Of a DNA stretch of 64,000 nt, positions 11,831 to 24,000 are shown one piece after another. The notes below the pieces were generated by a model. That model was not told the DNA's origin. It ran no database searches and saw nothing but the letters and a program-made list of their open reading frames with translations. The DNA is from Corallium rubrum (taxonomy: Eukaryota; Cnidaria; Anthozoa; Scleralcyonacea; Coralliidae). Each line of letters begins with the position of its first letter. Position 1 is the stretch's first letter. The translations under genes were made by a program, and so were the position numbers. The stretch covers positions 41,664,531 to 41,728,530 of the forward strand of contig OZ035998.1 of the NCBI GenBank assembly GCA_964035015.1. Reading direction: 5' to 3'.

Positions 11831-12430
11831 ACGAATTAAAATTCTTTTATATACATATAAATTAGCCCTTATACAAACTCGTTTTCATGTGGGAAATTCA
11901 AAAGAATTTTTACTTTAAAGTGCCTATGAAGCGAAATTGTCTTAAATGAAAGAACTCTTAAAACTACAACGTAACATCTTTTGCAGATCTTCGTTTCCGT
12001 GCTTCGTTGTTGAGATATTTCAGTTTCTTTGACATGCAAATTAAACACTTTGACATCACACGTGTATAATGAGTTATCGGAGAAAGTTCTATATCTTTGC
12101 TATTATCGATCAAACGAAATCACTTCGAAGCCGATCCTGTGCGTCTATTTCGCATACAGCATTAGACATACAGACTTTCAATTGATTTCGTTTGATAATA
12201 GCAAAGATACCGAACGTTCTCTGATAACTCATTATACATGCACGTGTGACGTCAAAGTGTTTAATTTACATATCAAAAAAATTGAAATATCTCAACAACG
12301 AGGCAAGGAAACGAAGATCTGCAAAAGATGTTATACTTTGTCGTTTTGAGAGTTCTTTCATTTAAGACAATAATAATTTTCGCTTCATATATAGGCACTT
12401 TAAAACGAGGTCATAAGGGCTAATTTATAC
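11831..12430. repeat. Foldback repeat, host of a nested element
   Basis: The flanks (GAATTAAAATTCTTTTATAT… on the left and ACGAGGTCATAAGGGCTAAT on the right) match the uninterrupted foldback at 39356-39550. The left arm is nearly full length; the right arm loses similarity near 12430. A second foldback (11919-12399) is inserted in its middle. Confidence 0.85.
11919..12399. mobile_element. TTAA-flanked foldback element, nested
   Basis: 481 bases built as two arms of over 200 bases in inverted order around a short centre. The ends read AGTGCCTATGAAGCGAAAT and its complement. TTAA lies at both edges (11915-11918 and 12400-12403). The related sequence at 39356-39550 preserves the empty site TTTACTTTAAAACGAGG, which directly defines the insertion. 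TTAA duplication is typical of piggyBac-type transposition; no transposase is present. Confidence 0.88.
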
Positions 12431-13344
12431 ATCCAGGTCCGATTTCTGCTTGCTTTATTATTTATATCGTCTTGACTGCGTGTAGAAAAGTGCTTCCAGT
12501 TTAACTCTGCCAAAATTGTAACCTCTGATTGGACTTGAGGGATATTATAGTAAGGGATAACCCTTACTAGACCAGTTGCAAGCAAGGCCAAGGAATGTTA
12601 GAATGTATTAGCCTTATAGGCCGAACATGCATGCAGTTAAAAAATATAGGCTATCCAGTAATAAAGTTATATAGTTCATTTAATCTGATGAGTCGTTGCA
12701 ATTATCTTACAAAACGTCATTAGCTAGCCAATCAGGACTAGCAACTAAAATTGATTGGCTGTAATGTTTTAAACCACAATAACTAAATAACTTGACAGTT
12801 CTCAGTTACGTTCGTTCGTCCAATTACTGTGCAGTAACTCTCGAATATTATTAAATTTCTAACATGCTTGCCAATCCAAAGTAATTCTTTATTTGAATGT
12901 GGATTATATAAAAATATGCATAATGATCTGGGAAGAAATTTCGTTGTAATCCCTGCATGCAGGAATTCTTAAAATCAGGAATCTCATGTTTTTCGTATGA
13001 ACTATATTTTCCACTTTATTTTCCACCCGTGTGTGCAGCGTCATTATACATATTAGTTATCACATGATTAACATTTACAGAAGTCTGGTAATAACTAATT
13101 AAGGACATTAACATGCATCAGTGCTAGGACAATTATACTATAGTTGGGATTAAAAATCAACATAAATTTTACAATTTAAACGCCAGGTTAACTGACTATT
13201 AAATTTGATATTGCATAATATTGAAGTCAATCTCAAGCGACAGTTCTCATCTTTTTGCGAGTACGATGCTAGTCCTTGTTTTGGGGGGTTTTCTTTCTGA
13301 AAATAATTATACTATACTATACTCTAAGGAAGTGTGGTGGAATG
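12431..13344. other. Intergenic, no gene seen
   Basis: AT-rich sequence without open frames or clear repeat structure. Confidence 0.55.
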
Positions 13345-14736
13345 TGGTGACCACAGAGGTATAAAACTGATGGAACACATTGTCTGAATTAGGTGCTTGA
13401 GAGTAGTGGATGAACGACTGCGGCAGATAATACTGATAAATGCGTCACACTGGTGTGGATTTCTAAAAGAGAAGGGGACGACAGATGTAATATTTCTATT
13501 GAGACAGTTGCAGGAGAAGACACTGGAAAGTAACAGGAGGTTTTACTGTGCTTTTGTGGATTTGGAGAAGGGATACGATAGAGTCCCTCGGGAGTTAGTA
13601 TATTGGTGTCTATACGGAAAAGAGGAGTACCAGAAAAGTTGGTGAGGTTGCATGATGCAGGAGATGTGCACAACTACGATGGTGAGGAGCAGTGCTGGAT
13701 CGTTGGAAGAGTTCTTGATTGGCGAGGGGATACAACAAGGATCTGTACTTAATTAGTCCTTTCTTATTTGTATTGGTGCTGGACACCGATAACGGAAGAC
13801 ATCAGACTGAGAAGGTTACTGGGATTGCTATGCCGAAGACTTGGTGATAGTCACACACTAGTTCAGAAGGAAGAGCTACAACAGGAAACGTTATAGAAAA
13901 AGGGATTGAAGATGAATGCCAAGAAGACAGAAGTCGCGGTGTGCAGCAAGGAGCAGGACAGGATAAGTGGATTTATAAAGGACAGGCTGCATGGGAGTAC
14001 CGCTGGCAGGTGACGAGTTTCAAGTATTTATTAATCAGTCGTGCAGGAGACAGGTGGGTGTGAGTGGGAAGTGAAAGAAAGGGTTAACGCGGCAAGGTCG
14101 AAATGGAGAGAAGTGAGCGGGGTGGTGTTGGATAAAAGAATGCCATTGGGATCGACATTGAGAATTAAGGCTGGTTTCCACTCAGGACAATTTTCCTCAA
14201 GACAGGAACGGACAGGGAAGTTTTCTTTGTATTAATGTCATTAGTTCCGACCAAGAGCTCACAAGACAAACGAAACTTTCCTGTCCAGAAATTTTCCTGG
14301 GTGGAAACCAGCCTTAAACGTGTACAAGTCGGTGGTCAGGCTGGTATTGATATATGGAGCTGAGGCGTGGACAGTGCGAAAGAAGAAAGAGGATTTGCTC
14401 AACAGAACGGAGCTGCATGCGAATGTTGAGATGGCTGTTGGGAGTGTCTCTGAGGGACCACCTACGGAATGAAGAAATCAGGAGAGTAGGGGTTATATCG
14501 GTAGCGGAGAAGGTCCAGATGCACGCTTGCGCTGGTATGGCCACGTAATGAGGAGGGAAGATGAACATCCGTTGAAGGTGGCATGGAGGTTGCCTATAGA
14601 AGGGAAAATATCAAGAGGAAGACAGCAGAAAAGATGGCGAGATCTAACGGAGTAGACTAAGTAGAGAAAGACTGAGATTTGGGGAATAACGTGGAGTCAC
14701 AGGACCCAATGGAGAAGAATTGTTCGAGTTGAGTAT
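13345..14736 (+). pseudogene. Decayed RTE-type LINE (reverse transcriptase to C-terminus)
   Basis: Plus-strand peptide pieces follow the order of an RTE-like non-LTR polymerase: RGIKLMEH, GTTDVIFLLRQL, CAFVDLEKGYDRVPREL, then after frameshifts QGS and LFVLVLD. The late region holds IYGAEAWTV, RMLRWLLGVSLRDHLRNEEI, RWYGHVMRREDEHPL and RGRQQKRWRD. Several stops and frame changes separate them, the active-site YADD region is damaged, and a MITE is inserted at 14169-14313. It is a dead copy. RTE clade placement rests on motif memory. Confidence 0.85.
14169..14313. mobile_element. TTAA-flanked MITE inside the RTE LINE
   Basis: 145 bases with inverted ends GGCTGGTTTCCAC…, flanked by TTAA at 14165-14168 and 14314-14317. 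It separates LINE segments that are adjacent in intact elements (the region just before YKSVV…IYGAEAW). The element at 44260-44409 has similar ends (CCGGTTTTCCACT). Confidence 0.9.
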
Positions 14737-16855
14737 AGGAGCGCCCGATTCTGTTTTTCCCATTACCGTGCATATAAAGGAAACAACTTCATTTCTTAGT
14801 CACATTCGATTCTACTAAAATTATTTTTAATCAGATTTTGAAACAACAATCTTCAATAAAACGTTTCAAAGATTATTGTAGCATTAATTCGCTATTTTGA
14901 TGTTACATTTTTTAGAGAAAGCGGTTTCAATAATACATAAAATATAGAGGTACCCATGCAACATCTGAGCTCGTCCTCGGAAAAAGAGCGGGAAAACACT
15001 GAAACATTTGGACTGGTCCGAGAGTCCGACACAAAAATTAAAATTATAAGCATGCTACCAAAAAGATAAGGTAGGTAATTTGTGCATGGCTTCCTTGTCA
15101 AAATAACGTACTTATTTTTCACATGGCGAGGTTGACAGGATTGGTGCGGGGGATATTAGACGGGAAGATTAGAGGAGAATATTATAGCGAAGAATGGTAG
15201 AGGGGAATATTAGAGCCTTAGAGCGGAATGTTAGAGGGAAATATTAATCCATTGTTTTGCCAGGGGCTATTGAATATATTCCCCTAAAAGTACAAAGGAA
15301 ACCGAGGTAGGTGAAAAAGAATGGCACATATTCTGAATTTACCCCTTCGTAATTTTCTTTACCCTTTTTTTAAAACACAAATGAATAGTCGAGTCTTATT
15401 TAGTCTTCACTGTCTGGTTGTTGTCGCCGCGGCTAGTTCCCACTTCTTTTGCAATGTTTATTCTAGCGAATTCACGCATGCGCAAACGTTTGGCAGCGGT
15501 GTTGCTCAGCCGTACTTCAAAATGGCGGCCAAATTTATCAGTCCAAGGAGTGGAAAAATTCAACAAAGATAAAGACGCTTCAGTAAAGAACTAAGGTAAG
15601 AATTTATAATAGTAATAAGACCGAAAACTCTAAAAGTTTTATTTTCGTAAAAATCGTGCTGAAAATTTAGTAAAAGGATACCCACTAATTAATTAATGGC
15701 AGCCGTCAATATTCCTCGCATTTTTGGCTCGGTGAGTCTCCAAAGGGCCTGGATACTAGCTTTTCTTCTCTAATGGCGGAGCCCAATATTCTTCGCATTT
15801 TTGGCCCCAATAGTACAAGTTATACTTATATTACGATCTCTATGGCTCTGCCAACAAACTCGATATTTCTTTTTGAGCATGCGTGAACGGTTGCCAAGGT
15901 ACTATTTTGGGGCCAGGCTCTAACGCGTTACGCGTTACTTGCTATTTTCCTGCTTACGCGTATTCATAAACTAGAACTTGTTTGACCAGTTCAAAACCTG
16001 ACTGACTCGCCCCAAACTTGGGGCGTAGATCGAGTTTGTTGAAAGAGCCCACTTTCCTCCGAAGCCTGCGTAGGTTGGAAAGGGGCTCTGACTTGCAGGG
16101 TAATATGGAGGGTGATCAGTGAAAAAAATCCAGAGAGCTTGTACAGGAGAGAGTAAAGCTTGCTCTACAAACATGCATCTTCAAACTTCTGATATACTTC
16201 ATGAATTTGAGGTTCCTATTGCATGCAGTAGTTGAGTTTCTTAATTTTATTACATTTAAGTTTTGAAAGAGGCTATAATATACATTTGTTTACGAATCTT
16301 GCGTACTTCGTTTCAAAATATTGTTCAACTTGTGTAATTTTGTAAAATGTAAATTTGATATAAACACGCATGGAATTAATTCTTAATAATAATAAGTCTT
16401 CGCGATTAATTATACCAGTACTCATTTTTGTATCGAAGAGAATATTTTCCTAGAACTACTGATGCTTAGCAAATATTAATCAAAAGTCGGCAAACATGTT
16501 ATTAATTTTTTTAATCGCATTTGCTCTTATTCATCAATTTTGATTTGTATGATTTTAGATTTTTAATTAGTTTGTCTGCAAAAAACAATTTGTCTGCAAA
16601 GAGCCCTATGTAAAAATTTTTCCATTTTGGTTAACGCGGTAATAATAATAGTTTGATTTTTACCGGAACCTGAAATATATATTCTGTCGATTTACGTATT
16701 GAGGTTCCATATAATAATTAAAAATATATAGCGTAAAACAATCAATGAAGCAAGAGTATCAGATATAAATGGCATTTTATTCGTAGTGAAGAATTAAATA
16801 TGAATCAACCAATAGACAGCTGAATAAATTGTAGGACTGAAAAATTCTACACTTC
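14737..16855. other. Intergenic with small repeats
   Basis: No gene is recognised. Seen here: a purine-rich GGGAATATTAGAG-like repeat at 15150-15250; a 35-base direct repeat (CAATATTC.TCGCATTTTTGG) at 15695 and 15771; and an inverted pair around AACAAACTCGAT at 15841-15863 and 16027-16051. A short GGCGGC-containing tract at about 15500-15600 ends in a possible splice donor (AAG-GTAAGAA), but no exon partner is evident. Confidence 0.5.
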
Positions 16856-16869
16856 AGTATTTGCATGTA

Positions 16870-17195
16870 GACCAGGCGGAGAAGGGGGGAATGGTCCCCG
16901 ACGGGGAAATTTATGAGACCAAGTGGACTTGGTCAACTTTGGGGCGCTGAGTTCGAAAATCGTTGGTATACAGGCTGTGGGCGGGGCCTTCCGCCTCGTT
17001 TTCGCGTTTAAACCTCGATTTGGTGCAAAAACGATATCTGCTCGATTGAAGCGAACAACAATGGAGAATTTGTTTAATCTGGGCACCTTTAGCAATTTTT
17101 GGGTGCTGAGTGCAAAATTCGATTGTATTCAGAGGATAAACTGGGCCTTCCGCCTCGTTTTCACGCATTACAGCATCGTTTTTACGCATTAAAGC
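16870..17195 (+). repeat. Left terminal inverted repeat of outer transposon
   Basis: Almost exact reverse complement of 37039-37358. CCTTCCGCCTCGTTTTCRCG occurs twice within it, and the inner edge has an extra partial copy of CGTTTTTACGCATTA compared with the right end. Its spurious open frames mirror those of the right TIR. Confidence 0.93.
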
Positions 17196-17349
17196 CTCGT
17201 TTTGGTGAAAAATAACGATCTGCGCGTGATCGAAATAAAAAAGAAGGACAACTTTGACGAATAAGAACAACCTTAGTAAATTTGAGGTTCTAAATTCAAA
17301 CTTCAATATATATATAAGTATAATAAAATTTCGAAAAAATATAAAGTTG

Positions 17350-19616
17350 TTAATCCTCATCATCTTCCATAACGTCATCAAAGTCGTCTTCAAGATCACT
17401 GTTTTGCACGAGATCAAACTCATCTTCATCTTCTACTTCTTCCTGGCCAATCAACAATTCACTAACATCGTCAGGGTAACAAACACTGCTCCAGATAACT
17501 TCTCCTCTTTCGTCCCAACCATGATTTGTGGGCTCATCTAGATCAAGGATCAAGTGATTAGCTTTCCTGAAAATCGATGCAACATAATTTGCACGGATTA
17601 TATGAAGCTTCAGATTGGTTTCACAAGGTGGCAAGAGGCTTAAGTCGATTACTTTCTTCTCTTTGTCAAACTTCTGCAAGAAGATCTTATGTCGTAGTTT
17701 GTTCGCTGATGACATCGTTTGGTTTCCATATAACGCACAAACGAACTTTTCTAAGCCTTGTAAAATGTGATCAGGAACCTGAGGACTACTGCCTAGCTCA
17801 GCAAACAGACGAATATATTCTTGACGTTTCAGCATCGCTTTCCAGAAAGCTTTCTTCCCTTTCCTGAAGAAACTGGAAACGTAGTCATTACCAGAAAAAG
17901 CGTGTAAACCGATGAGAGCTTTCCTTTTCTCCAGATCCAGTGTTGAGGACGTCACATCTATACTTTTCCTAGCTTTGCCTGTTCCGTTGTCGATTAGAAC
18001 TTTAACAGCAAAACCATGCGCCACAAACAGAGCAAGGATATCGATGTCTCCTGAATGAGATCGAATCATGATAGTATCTCCAGGAGGTACGTTCGCAGCG
18101 TGGGCCAAGGCAACTAGCTTTGTGTCTGCTTCTTCGTGGTCACTAGCTAAATATTCGATAACTGATACTTCATCCCTTGTTATTTTCGTACACTGAGACT
18201 TGTTGGAAAAGAAGATGGTTTTACTTGACAGATCATTACGCCCTTCTTCAATTGCTTTCTGAATAAGATTGATAAGCATTTCCTTGTTTTCCCCATTACG
18301 AAGAAAACTTGTGAAATCGTGAGGTACCTTCATGTCAGGACTGGTTAGGACATACCGCTCGCTTACACCTCTTGCCTGACGTTCTCCACCTTTGATGCTA
18401 TTGTCCTTGTACGTATCACAAACTATGAAGATAGTGGTGTACTGAGAAGGAACAGTGGCCATTATTCTAGATGCCATTTCTCTTATGGTTGATCCAGTGC
18501 CAACCAAACTACGTATTGCAGCGACAAGATCTATCAAGTATGTTCTCATTGTTGAAGCGGGTGGTAGTGCGTCATGGTTTACAATGCTTAGGTCGCTCTT
18601 GGAGGCGTCATACAATTTGCTTTTGACTGTCTTTCTTATTGCACCATCTTGTGTACTTAGCGGGATTGAAACAGGTGCAAGGGGGAAGCACAGCACTTTC
18701 TCAAGATCAACCCCTGTCTTGTGCTTGTTAGAATAAGCAACTAACATTCCCAAGATATCTCTCTGAAATGTGAGTTCTTTTGTCTTTCCCTTGCTCTTTA
18801 ACTTGGTTTTAACGGCCAAATTCTTGAAGGTCTTGAGCGTCTCTCTCTTGATTGGGCTAAAAAAAATCTGTTTTGGACGATTCTGTTGATTCCGTTGTAA
18901 TTCTGCCCTGAAATTCATCCATTAGCTCCTTTCCTCTTGATTCAAGAGTGAGTAAGCAGTTGCGTACATTCTCTGGAGCTGGATACCCCGATACCAAATT
19001 AAACAACTCGTCTTTGTCAATATCAGGTTGGAAGGGATTGATGAATTGTGTCCGCAATACGACCATGATTTTTTCCACCATCTTATTCGACTTTAGAATT
19101 TCACTGCTTCGCATACATTTTCGTGGATTTGACATTGTAGTGGACATTCCTGATAGCTCCATTAACGATTCGACAAACTTGGTTTGATATGGTCTATTCA
19201 TGACCCATGCATTTTGCGACAGTATTTTCTTTTGCAGCAAACTGCGTGACTCCACCTGAAAAACAAAGAGAATGGTAATATACATATGAGGTATATACGT
19301 AGGGCGTTCGTCACATGTAAGGAAAGATTGTTGAAGAAGATGCCTGGCATTAATACAACAGGATTTTAAATTCATAAATATGAAATTACCTGCAGTCTTT
19401 GCGTTTCTCATGTAACTTTGTTCGCCTGCCATGTCGATTGACTGTCCTATGCCAAGTTGATTTCTCCGTACGGACAAACCAAGATCTTCGATCTCCTGTC
19501 TTGCTCCTGGGTGAGTGCTGTCAATACATTCTAAGCCACTGACATAATATGTGCCATAGCGAGCATAATGAACCCGATTGGTATAGCAAAGCACAAAGGC
19601 AAAGATTCTTTCCACA
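17350..19616 (-). pseudogene. 3' half of nuclease-like transposon gene, split by CACTA element
   Basis: Minus-strand coding pieces run from 19616 ([14 protein letters not shown]…[10 protein letters not shown]) across a plausible intron (donor at 19390/19389, acceptor near 19259) into a 522-aa open frame ending in an acidic tail at 17350. Recognisable family motifs are [66 protein letters not shown] and [19 protein letters not shown]. Acidic residues in DHEEAD and GDID are candidate metal ligands of an XPG/PIN-like nuclease fold (inference). The frame is broken at least twice: near VAK/WVMNRP (about 19205) and at an eight-T run at about 18861, where seven would restore it. The N-terminal half lies beyond 33791. 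Dead copy. Confidence 0.8.
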
Positions 19617-19830
19617 CACTGTAAAAACTGATTGGTCAAAACAACCATTTTTTTTGGTTGCAACCATTGTCAAATGGTCATTTTGACCAATTGTTTAATT
19701 AGTTAGTCGAATATGACCAATTAAATTTGGTTTCCTTGACCACTACTTAATTGGTCGAAAAAATTGGTCATCTTTCGACCAATTTAAAAAGGTTATTATA
19801 ACCAACTGTTTATTGGTCATTTAGTATTTT
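19617..19830 (+). repeat. Left end of CACTA element with subterminal repeats
   Basis: After the terminal CACTGTAAAAA come at least eight copies of TTGGTC or its complement GACCAA, several arranged as small palindromes (AAATGGTCATTTTGACCAAT). Such clustered motifs bind the element's own proteins in plant En/Spm; a similar role here is inferred. Confidence 0.85.
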
Positions 19831-20689
19831 AGTTGAGTGTAACTTTGTTACTGCCATATTTAATTGTTATTTTTAGTCGCCAGAAATACGCTTGTTGGAA
19901 ATGCGTCTTTTTTTCCGGCAATTTTACGAAATAATAAAATTCAAAATGGCGACCATTTGAAGTTCGAAACACGCTTTTTGTTTTGGTGGGTTTTTTTTCA
20001 CTTTAAAGTTACCACGACGTTTCAGGGTCGTCTATCGAGGAGCACGGAGTGGATAATCTTACATTGTTAGTATTTAAATATAAATACTTATAACTATATA
20101 AAGTTATATCTTTTGATCAAGCATGGTGATGGTCAGGAAATGATTCCTAAATTATTTCAAATATGAATCAATCAATCCGATGGTCTCTGAAATCTGAATG
20201 GTCTAGTATTAAGGTCTACATCCTATTCCTACATGACATTGAAGCTTCAAATAATAACAGATATTGACTGTTTGACCTGGAAACATGAATGCCATGGAAA
20301 CTGCTCAGTTGGTCTGTTTAAGAAATTCTTCTACAGTGTATATTTAAATGTTCATTCTGGACAACATTTATTGCCAATAGGCTGCGAAGATAACTTGGAA
20401 ACTTTCTTTGCACAATAAAGATTTTTCCAGTTGGATTGGACAATGGACGGTAAATATAAGCTAGTGTAAAACATTAAAGCACGGCACGATATCTATTTAT
20501 CAGAACCTTAACATTAGACACAATGGCAAGAGATGTAGCCAGAGCTTTCTAGTGGCTAGGAGACTCTGTGGAGACTAAACTAAGGTAGTTGACATGTGGC
20601 TATATGATCAACCACCACTCATAATAGAAAACATACTGTACAGAAATCATTGATTGTCACACACACTGTCATATCTTTGGAGTGCAACC

Positions 20690-20940
20690 ACCTATCACAG
20701 AATAGGCCTAAAGTTACTTTATTAAGCCAAATGTGCCCTATTTTATAGTTTTACTCTTTCTAACGCCAGATGATTTTTACTCGTCAAGGGGAAAGCCTTA
20801 TACAAACAATATGGCGTTGTGTGTTGTTAGCCCATTAAGCTGCAGTACACCCTACTTTTTTGTTTTACTCTGGCTAACACCAGACAATTTTACTCGTAAA
20901 GTGGGGAGACTAGCCCCTTTAATGCGTCAATAACCCCAGT
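20690..20940 (-). repeat. Two tandem copies of the GTAAAATCGTCTGGC dispersed repeat
   Basis: Downstream of the transposase stop, two units carry TTTTACTC…CTAACGCCAGA…TTTTACTCGTCAAGGGG, the reverse of the dispersed motif that forms the minisatellite at 44.4 kb. 19831-20689 and 20941-21079 show nothing else recognisable. Confidence 0.7.
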
Positions 20941-21079
20941 GACTAAACTTTGACATTGGTCTATAAAATATATTAAATTAATTTATTTCAATTGTATTAA
21001 CTGGTCAAAATTTTGCAGTTTCATTTAATTATTAAATTCTTCATCAGTCATGGAAACTATATTTACAATAATACAGTAC

Positions 21080-24000
21080 TTATAGTGTTTGTGGAGGTAG
21101 GTATCTTGGTGTAACATACAAAACTCCATTTTGACAGGAAGATGCCTTTGCTGTGTGCATGGGAAGGTACATCTTTAACATTGCTGGCTCAAATAGAAAA
21201 GCTTGTGTATCAGCAGGTCTTCGGACTTCATAAGAATAGAAATGGCATGAGAATGTAATGGTCGTGAACCTCTTCAGAAGGAAGTAAATCTTGTCTGCAG
21301 CAAATACAAATATTTCTTGAATTGATGCAAAAACAGGAAGATCATTCAGACTTCCAGCATGTACCACAGCACCAACTCGGTATTCTGTGCCATGAACTGA
21401 AATTTTTCTCTGCCTAAAATGAACAAAAATAAATTTCTAAATACCATGGTACTTGACCTTGAAGACCATATATACTTACAGTAACTTGACCAACTGTGAC
21501 TTGATATTCACTTGATACAGTATATCAACTCTGGGACATTTGACTTGGAATACTTTACTGTTTCATTATTTATGTATGCTTACTTGTGCAAGATATCAGG
21601 TTCAGCTAGAGTTGGTTCCTTCTCTCTCAGTAGTTGAAAGTATTCACAGTCTCCAGCAACAACTTGTTTTCCAGACTCTAGGAATTTATAAGGAGAAATC
21701 ATATTTAACCCCAAGGACTGTTCCCTTGATGAGTAAAATCGTCAGAGCAAAATGCTAAAGTTAGGACATCGGGAGCATGGGGGCACTTGTGTGTTAAAGG
21801 GTTAAGTAACCCATAAGTAAAAAAAAACTAAATGCAGTTTCATAAACTTACCTATTTTAGGTTTCTTTGCAAGAGGGCTTGCATTGCCACCACATTGAGC
21901 ATTCATCAGATAACAGCTGCGAGTCTGGTGGCGCTCTCCCAAACTGAGAGCAACATTGGTAAAATTGCCCATATATGCAGCCAATCTTTTGAAATAACTG
22001 TGCTTAGCTTCATATCTCATGCACCAACTGCGCACCATAGGACCAAACCTTGAATATTTAGAAAAAGTTGTAATTAACAAATTGTATTTTTCTTAGATAA
22101 TCTATCAGATGGGTAGTGTACAAAAGACTCTTGATTGTAAAGATCATGCAAACCTATGCAGTAACAGTGTTTTTATCTGTTATAGGTTTCCGTGATCACT
22201 ATAATCAGGAGGCTATGATCTTTGCTGCAGCTGACGCTGAACACCCTGGGCCCACGAATATATTATATTCGTCTTTTCGACCAGCTACCAGTCTTGGCCT
22301 TTTTGTTTGCTTTTTTGTGTAATTGCAACATTTAAAGAAAAAAATATTATACTGTACTTGTAAATATGTGCAGGATAGTGCACCAAGTAGTGCATCTTGG
22401 GAATAACTGAGCGTCCTGGGTAGATGCAGGTAAATTGCCACAAATACTCCTCGATATATCCTTCTAGAATGCCAAGGTCATTCAGACTTGCCACTGGTGA
22501 AAATATGATATCAATAATCTTGAGCAGCAGCAAGAAATGCAGCCATCTTTCATCATCACTGGGAACCGAACTACCAATAACGAGAGGAAGAAACTTCCCC
22601 AAGCACCACATTTGTCCTGCTATGTTCATATATGAAGAAAAAAATAAATGTCTGCTCAATAGATAATACAAATTATTAGAACCAAATACTTATGGACAGG
22701 ACACATCCCTTTGACATTTGCCATAACTGCTGCAGAAAATGGTGACTCGGAAGATATAATTATCCCAAAAAACACTGTCTTACCTTTCTGCTTAAGATGG
22801 TTTGTTTCATTCTTTAGAGTTTGGATGGCAATGGGTGATGGCTTATTTTTATCATTGAAATAACCATAGTCGAAACAGCGCATCCTTTCATTCAACTGCT
22901 CAAGTGTAAAATATTTTTCTTTAAATATAAATTCTTTGAGCACTTCCTTGCATTCATATTGGAGAACGCCTTCAAGGACATCGTGCATGGCATCACCAGG
23001 CAAACCATCAACCACATGATAGTAACGTGAGTTACAAAGAACAGAGAGTCTGCAAACGCCATACGTTTTACTCAGTCCCTGATCCTGGTTGATTAGTTGG
23101 CATTGGCGGTTGTGACCTGCCCGTGTGCGCAGGGTGAAACACTTTTCCATAAACTAAAACAAACAAAAAAATAATAGATTTATAAAATCCCTAATATACT
23201 CTCCATTCTGGTTCCATATTGTTTTATGGTTATAGTGAAAAATACTGAACAAGTGCAGACCATGTTTACTTAGCTTTTGAACAAGTAAGTGTACTTGTCA
23301 TTGAAATAAATTGGCAAATTTTTACAAATGGAAGAACATGCATGCAAATAAAACTTGTCAATAAAGCTTGTCTTTATTGTAACCGGCTTAATTTGTATTC
23401 ATTCGGGAGAAAAAAATACTGAACAGATGCACTCTTGCAAAACATTTGGTCTATTCGTGGGGAAAAAGTGATTCCACCAAAAAATCCATCTTTAATTTAT
23501 TACCATGCGCTTGATTTCCTCTGTGTTCCCCATGCAATGCCGGCACTTCAGGTGTGCACCAGAACCTTCTTTGAATCCTCCAATTAGCTGAGAACCAAGA
23601 TTGTCTCCAGAAACCATCACAATTGTTCCAGCCAAGGACAGTGGCTCACCTTTAACAGTAAACTGGTAACCACCATCCTAAAATAATATGTTGAGAATTA
23701 ATAGGATTAAAATAAAATATTCTAATCAATCTTTGATCAGGATAGCAAAGCTCTACAGTTGAACATGCTCGAACAACATTACTGACAACTTGTTCGTAGT
23801 GGGCAGCACAACCTTGTTCACGCCTGATATCAACCAGGAAAAAGTTGTTGATTTTTTCAATTTTAACGCTTGTAATCAAGTAGAAAAAACAACATGCTAG
23901 ATTGGGCACTGATATAATTGTTGCATAATTATATTTTACAAAGTACAGTGTACTTACTTCTTCAAGATACCCAAGGTCATTCATGAACGGTTCCAACAAG

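Noticed and set aside
16847-17429. Open frames on both strands within the left TIR, mirrored at 36945-37392
   Set aside because: The same peptides occur in both TIRs because the DNA is duplicated; they lack starts and known motifs.
22116-22671. Plus-strand frames within the transposase region
   Set aside because: They are antisense to predicted transposase exons or lie in introns, without motifs.
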